DNA of 8,086 bases from Candidatus Moraniibacteriota bacterium (GTDB lineage: Bacteria; Patescibacteriota; Minisyncoccia; CAIUEV01; JAHKAQ01). Below, piece after piece: positions 5,737-8,086 of this stretch. The DNA lies in assembly GCA_014729445.1 (NCBI GenBank), contig WJJX01000051.1:1-8086 (forward strand), written 5' to 3'. The notes beneath the pieces are model-generated. The model worked only from the letters and a program-made list of their open reading frames with translations, made no database searches and was not told where the DNA came from. Both the position numbers and the translations under genes were made by a program. Positions within the stretch are counted from its first letter, which is position 1, and every line of letters begins with the position of its first letter.

Positions 5737-6744
5737 ATGTTTTCCGCAAAGAAAAACAAAGTGATTTTTAATAATGGCAAAAAACATCGTTCAAAGACCC
5801 AAATAAAAAAAAGGACGTTGCCCAAAGTGGGAGTTCGAACTCAAAATCTGCACCCCAAAAATCGTTTCAGTTTTCTTTCTTATTTGTTTTATCTGATTTG
5901 TGTGCTCGCGGCAGGCGCTTTTTTCTATTATTTGGTTTTTTTATCGCCTTTATTTAACGCGGAAAAAGTTGTTATTGTTTCGGATACAAAGATTTCCGAT
6001 GCCAAAATAGAGTCTGAAATTGAAGGATTGATCGAAGGTAAAATCTGGGGGCTTTTTAATAAAAAACATTTCTTATTCCTTCGTTCAACTAAGATAGAAA
6101 ATCACTTAAAGGATCGGTTTAAGAGTTTTGAAAGGGTGAGTGTAAGAAGAGATTTTTTCGGTAAACTAAGGGTTGAGATTAAGGAAAAGGAGGGCGTGGT
6201 TGTAATGTGCGGAACTGACAATTGTCTTTTATTCGATAATGGAGGCATTGTGGTTTTGACTTTTGAGCGCAGTGAATTATATAGATTCAGCGAGGTTGCG
6301 GAAGTGATTAACGACCATTCCGATATTGTTATCGATGAAGGGATGGGAGTGGTCAGCAAGGAGTATATTGATTTTATCTTAAATGTCAGAGGGGCTCTAA
6401 AGCAGAAGATCGGGGCTGAAATAATGTCGATCCACACTCCACTGCCTTGGGCTTCCGAGGTTAAGGTAAAGACCGATCAGGGCTGGTTGTTGATTTTTGA
6501 GACCAGTTATTCTTTAGAAAAGCAATTGGATTTTTTAAGCGTTATTTTGGAAAAGGAAATCAAAGAGGAGGATCGAGATTGTATCGAATATATTGATTTA
6601 AGAGTTAAGAATAAGGTATATTTTAAGTTATATGATGACTGCAACGGTTCGGGGGTCGAATCCGGGGAACAATTCGTTGAGCATCCAGAGGGAGAGAGCG
6701 AGGACTCGGATTCGAACGAGGTCGACGGTCGAAATTTTGATTGA
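5737..6744 (+). CDS. FtsQ/DivIB-like cell-division protein with POTRA domain
   Basis: The 335-residue protein has a basic cytoplasmic N-terminus (1-45, many K and R), one transmembrane segment at about 46-70 and an extracytoplasmic part. This topology and order are those of FtsQ/DivIB. A POTRA-like domain follows at about 71-152, from 'LFNAEKVVIV' to 'LRVEIKEKEGVVVM', and the 'NCLLFDNGGIVV' stretch (162-173) matches the start of the FtsQ beta domain. The segment 'IEYIDLRVKNKVYFK' (283-297) fits the FtsQ C-terminal strand pattern. The protein ends with an acidic, serine-rich tail (about 308-335). FtsQ links early and late divisome proteins. The gene sits 15 bp after serS rather than in a mur/fts cluster, at least within this window. 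The sequence is divergent, so the family call rests on architecture and a few strand patterns. Confidence 0.8.
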   Translation: MFSAKKNKVIFNNGKKHRSKTQIKKRTLPKVGVRTQNLHPKNRFSFLSYLFYLICVLAAGAFFYYLVFLSPLFNAEKVVIVSDTKISDAKIESEIEGLIEGKIWGLFNKKHFLFLRSTKIENHLKDRFKSFERVSVRRDFFGKLRVEIKEKEGVVVMCGTDNCLLFDNGGIVVLTFERSELYRFSEVAEVINDHSDIVIDEGMGVVSKEYIDFILNVRGALKQKIGAEIMSIHTPLPWASEVKVKTDQGWLLIFETSYSLEKQLDFLSVILEKEIKEEDRDCIEYIDLRVKNKVYFKLYDDCNGSGVESGEQFVEHPEGESEDSDSNEVDGRNFD

Positions 6745-6751
6745 TTTTGGC

Positions 6752-6780
6752 TTGAAAAAATCTGAAAAATAGGTCATAAT
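6752..6780 (+). promoter_or_regulatory. lysS promoter
   Basis: TTGAAA (6752-6757) and CATAAT (6775-6780) are separated by the ideal 17 bp. Each hexamer is close to consensus. Transcription would start near 6787, leaving an A/T-rich leader of roughly 73 nt before lysS. I see no riboswitch or T-box-like structure in that leader. Confidence 0.6.
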
Positions 6781-6860
6781 TGGTTAAATTTTGAAGACAG
6801 GTTAAAATTTTTTAATTAAAATCAAGGATTGTCCCCGCTTTTTAATATTTAAATAATATA

Positions 6861-8086
6861 ATGCCTGAATCATTAAGAGAGGAAAGAATAAGAAAAGTCG
6901 CTGTTTTAAAAGAAAAAGGGATTAACCCCTATCCTTCGAGTTTGGTTAAAAAAGAAGAAATAAAGCAAATTTTAACCAGGAAACCCGGGCAAAAGGTTAA
7001 AGCGGCCGGAAGAATAATGCTTTTTAGAGAGATGGGGAAGATAACTTTTATTCAGATTCAGGATGAGAGCGGAAAGATTCAGCTGGTTTTAAATAAAAAT
7101 AAATTCAGTCAGGATTATAAATTTTGGCTGAAGAATTTGGACTTGGGGGATTTTATTTTTGTTAAAGGAGAGCGTTTTGATACAAAAAAAGGCGAGTCGT
7201 CAATTTTGGTGGAGAATTTGAAGTTGTTGAGTAAAGCCATGCGGCCTTTACCCAGTAAATTTGGTCAATTAAAGGACGACGATAAACGTCAGCGGTTCCG
7301 GGAGCTTGAAATGATTTCTAATCGAGAAGTTTTTGAAAAATTCAAAAGAAGAAGTGAAGCGATTAAGACGATTCGTCAATTTATGTGGAAAAATGGTTTT
7401 ACGGAAGTGGAAACTCCGATTCTTCAATCGGTTTATGGAGGGACTTACGCGAAACCTTTTGTTACTCATTATAATGCTTTAGATTTTGATTTGTATTTGA
7501 GAATAGCGCCGGAAATGTTTTTAAAAAGAGCGATTACAGGAGGATTTGAAAGGGTTTTTGAAATAGGGAAATGTTTTAGAAATGAGGGGATGGACCCCTC
7601 TCATTTGCAGGAATTTACGATGTTTGAATTTTATTGGGCCTATGCGGATTATAATAAATTGATGGATTTTACTGAAAAATTGATTGATGAAATTATCAAG
7701 AAAGTTTATGGGGGCAGCTATTGCGTAAAACTGGGAGGAAATAAAATTGACTTAAAGCCTCCTTATCCAAGGGTGTCTTTTAAGGAAATAGTTAAAAAAT
7801 ATTTAAAAGTGGATCTGCGACAGATTGACAATCAGGATAAACTGGCCAAATTTGTGAAAGATAGAGCCCTGCAAAAAGAACTGGATTTTTCCGGTAAAGT
7901 GGGCTGGGCCGCTCAAATCGATGAATTATATAAAAAGAAGATTAGACCCTATTTGATTCAACCGGTTTTTATTACCGATTATCCTAAAGAATTTGTCGCG
8001 CTGGCCAAAGAGAAGGAGGACGATAAAAATTTGGTTGGAACTTTCCAGTTGGTGTTAAATACTTGGGAATTGCTTAAGGCCTATAA
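6861..8086 (+). CDS. lysS: Lysyl-tRNA synthetase, class II (3' end beyond window)
   Basis: This enzyme charges tRNA-Lys. The frame stays open to the window edge (408 codons plus two bases), so the gene is cut there, not broken; family members are usually near 490-500 residues. The N-terminal OB-fold anticodon-binding domain spans about 44-125 ('KVKAAGRIMLFREMGKITF', then 'IQDESGKIQL'). The catalytic domain begins near 155, with motif 1 around 'FTEVETPIL' (180-188), the 'LYLRIAPEMFLKR' stretch (211-223) and motif 2 'FEIGKCFRNEGMD' (233-245) continuing to 'HLQEFTMFEFYWAYADY' (248-264). 'NTWELLKAY' at the edge matches the region before motif 3, which lies outside. The start ATG at 6861 gives a short N-terminus beginning 'MPESLREERIRK', typical of bacterial LysRS. 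The leader lacks a Shine-Dalgarno. Confidence 0.95.
   Translation, partial: MPESLREERIRKVAVLKEKGINPYPSSLVKKEEIKQILTRKPGQKVKAAGRIMLFREMGKITFIQIQDESGKIQLVLNKNKFSQDYKFWLKNLDLGDFIFVKGERFDTKKGESSILVENLKLLSKAMRPLPSKFGQLKDDDKRQRFRELEMISNREVFEKFKRRSEAIKTIRQFMWKNGFTEVETPILQSVYGGTYAKPFVTHYNALDFDLYLRIAPEMFLKRAITGGFERVFEIGKCFRNEGMDPSHLQEFTMFEFYWAYADYNKLMDFTEKLIDEIIKKVYGGSYCVKLGGNKIDLKPPYPRVSFKEIVKKYLKVDLRQIDNQDKLAKFVKDRALQKELDFSGKVGWAAQIDELYKKKIRPYLIQPVFITDYPKEFVALAKEKEDDKNLVGTFQLVLNTWELLKAY

Noticed and set aside
6102..6437. Minus-strand open frame opposite the ftsQ-like gene
   Set aside because: It is antisense to a protein with a clear membrane segment and POTRA pattern, and its own translation is low-complexity.
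6781..6860. Possible T-box or other riboswitch in the lysS leader
   Set aside because: The leader is short and A/T-rich, with no T-box consensus and no terminator-like stem.

Overview
The window is an AT-rich bacterial chromosome segment with every supported gene on the + strand. I infer an anaerobic, small-genome bacterium of the Patescibacteria/CPR type. The reasons are the lysine/isoleucine-rich proteins, A/T-only translation leaders without Shine-Dalgarno sequences, a first gene that resembles a nucleotidyltransferase-like family I associate with that group, and a purely anaerobic (class III) ribonucleotide reductase locus. The lineage is an inference from style, not from a phylogenetic marker.

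Layout. (1) Positions 1-490 hold the 3' end of a probable nucleotidyltransferase-fold protein. (2) Positions 512-4207 form a deoxynucleotide-synthesis locus: a promoter with an extended -10, a NrdR box just downstream of it, nrdR, nrdD, a 60-codon ORF carrying the glycyl-radical domain of NrdD, and nrdG. (3) Positions 4208-4404 are intergenic, with a very GC-rich hairpin and a probable serS promoter. (4) serS is followed after 15 bp by an ftsQ/divIB-like cell-division gene. (5) A clear promoter precedes lysS (class II), which runs off the right edge.

The nrd genes work together. NrdD reduces ribonucleotides using a glycyl radical that NrdG installs with S-adenosylmethionine and an iron-sulfur cluster. 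NrdR represses transcription when deoxynucleotides are plentiful, and its own gene leads the cluster behind a NrdR box, so the locus looks self-regulated. serS and lysS charge tRNAs, and the FtsQ-like protein is a divisome component.

The main anomaly is that nrdD stops right after the first cysteine pair of its C-terminal zinc ribbon. The second cysteine pair and the radical glycine lie 64 bp downstream in another frame, in an ORF that has its own start codon, an A/T leader like those of its neighbours, and a promoter-like sequence upstream. It may be a genuinely split class III reductase, an unusual +1 frameshift, or a one-base indel at a run of six G; the sequence alone does not decide between them.
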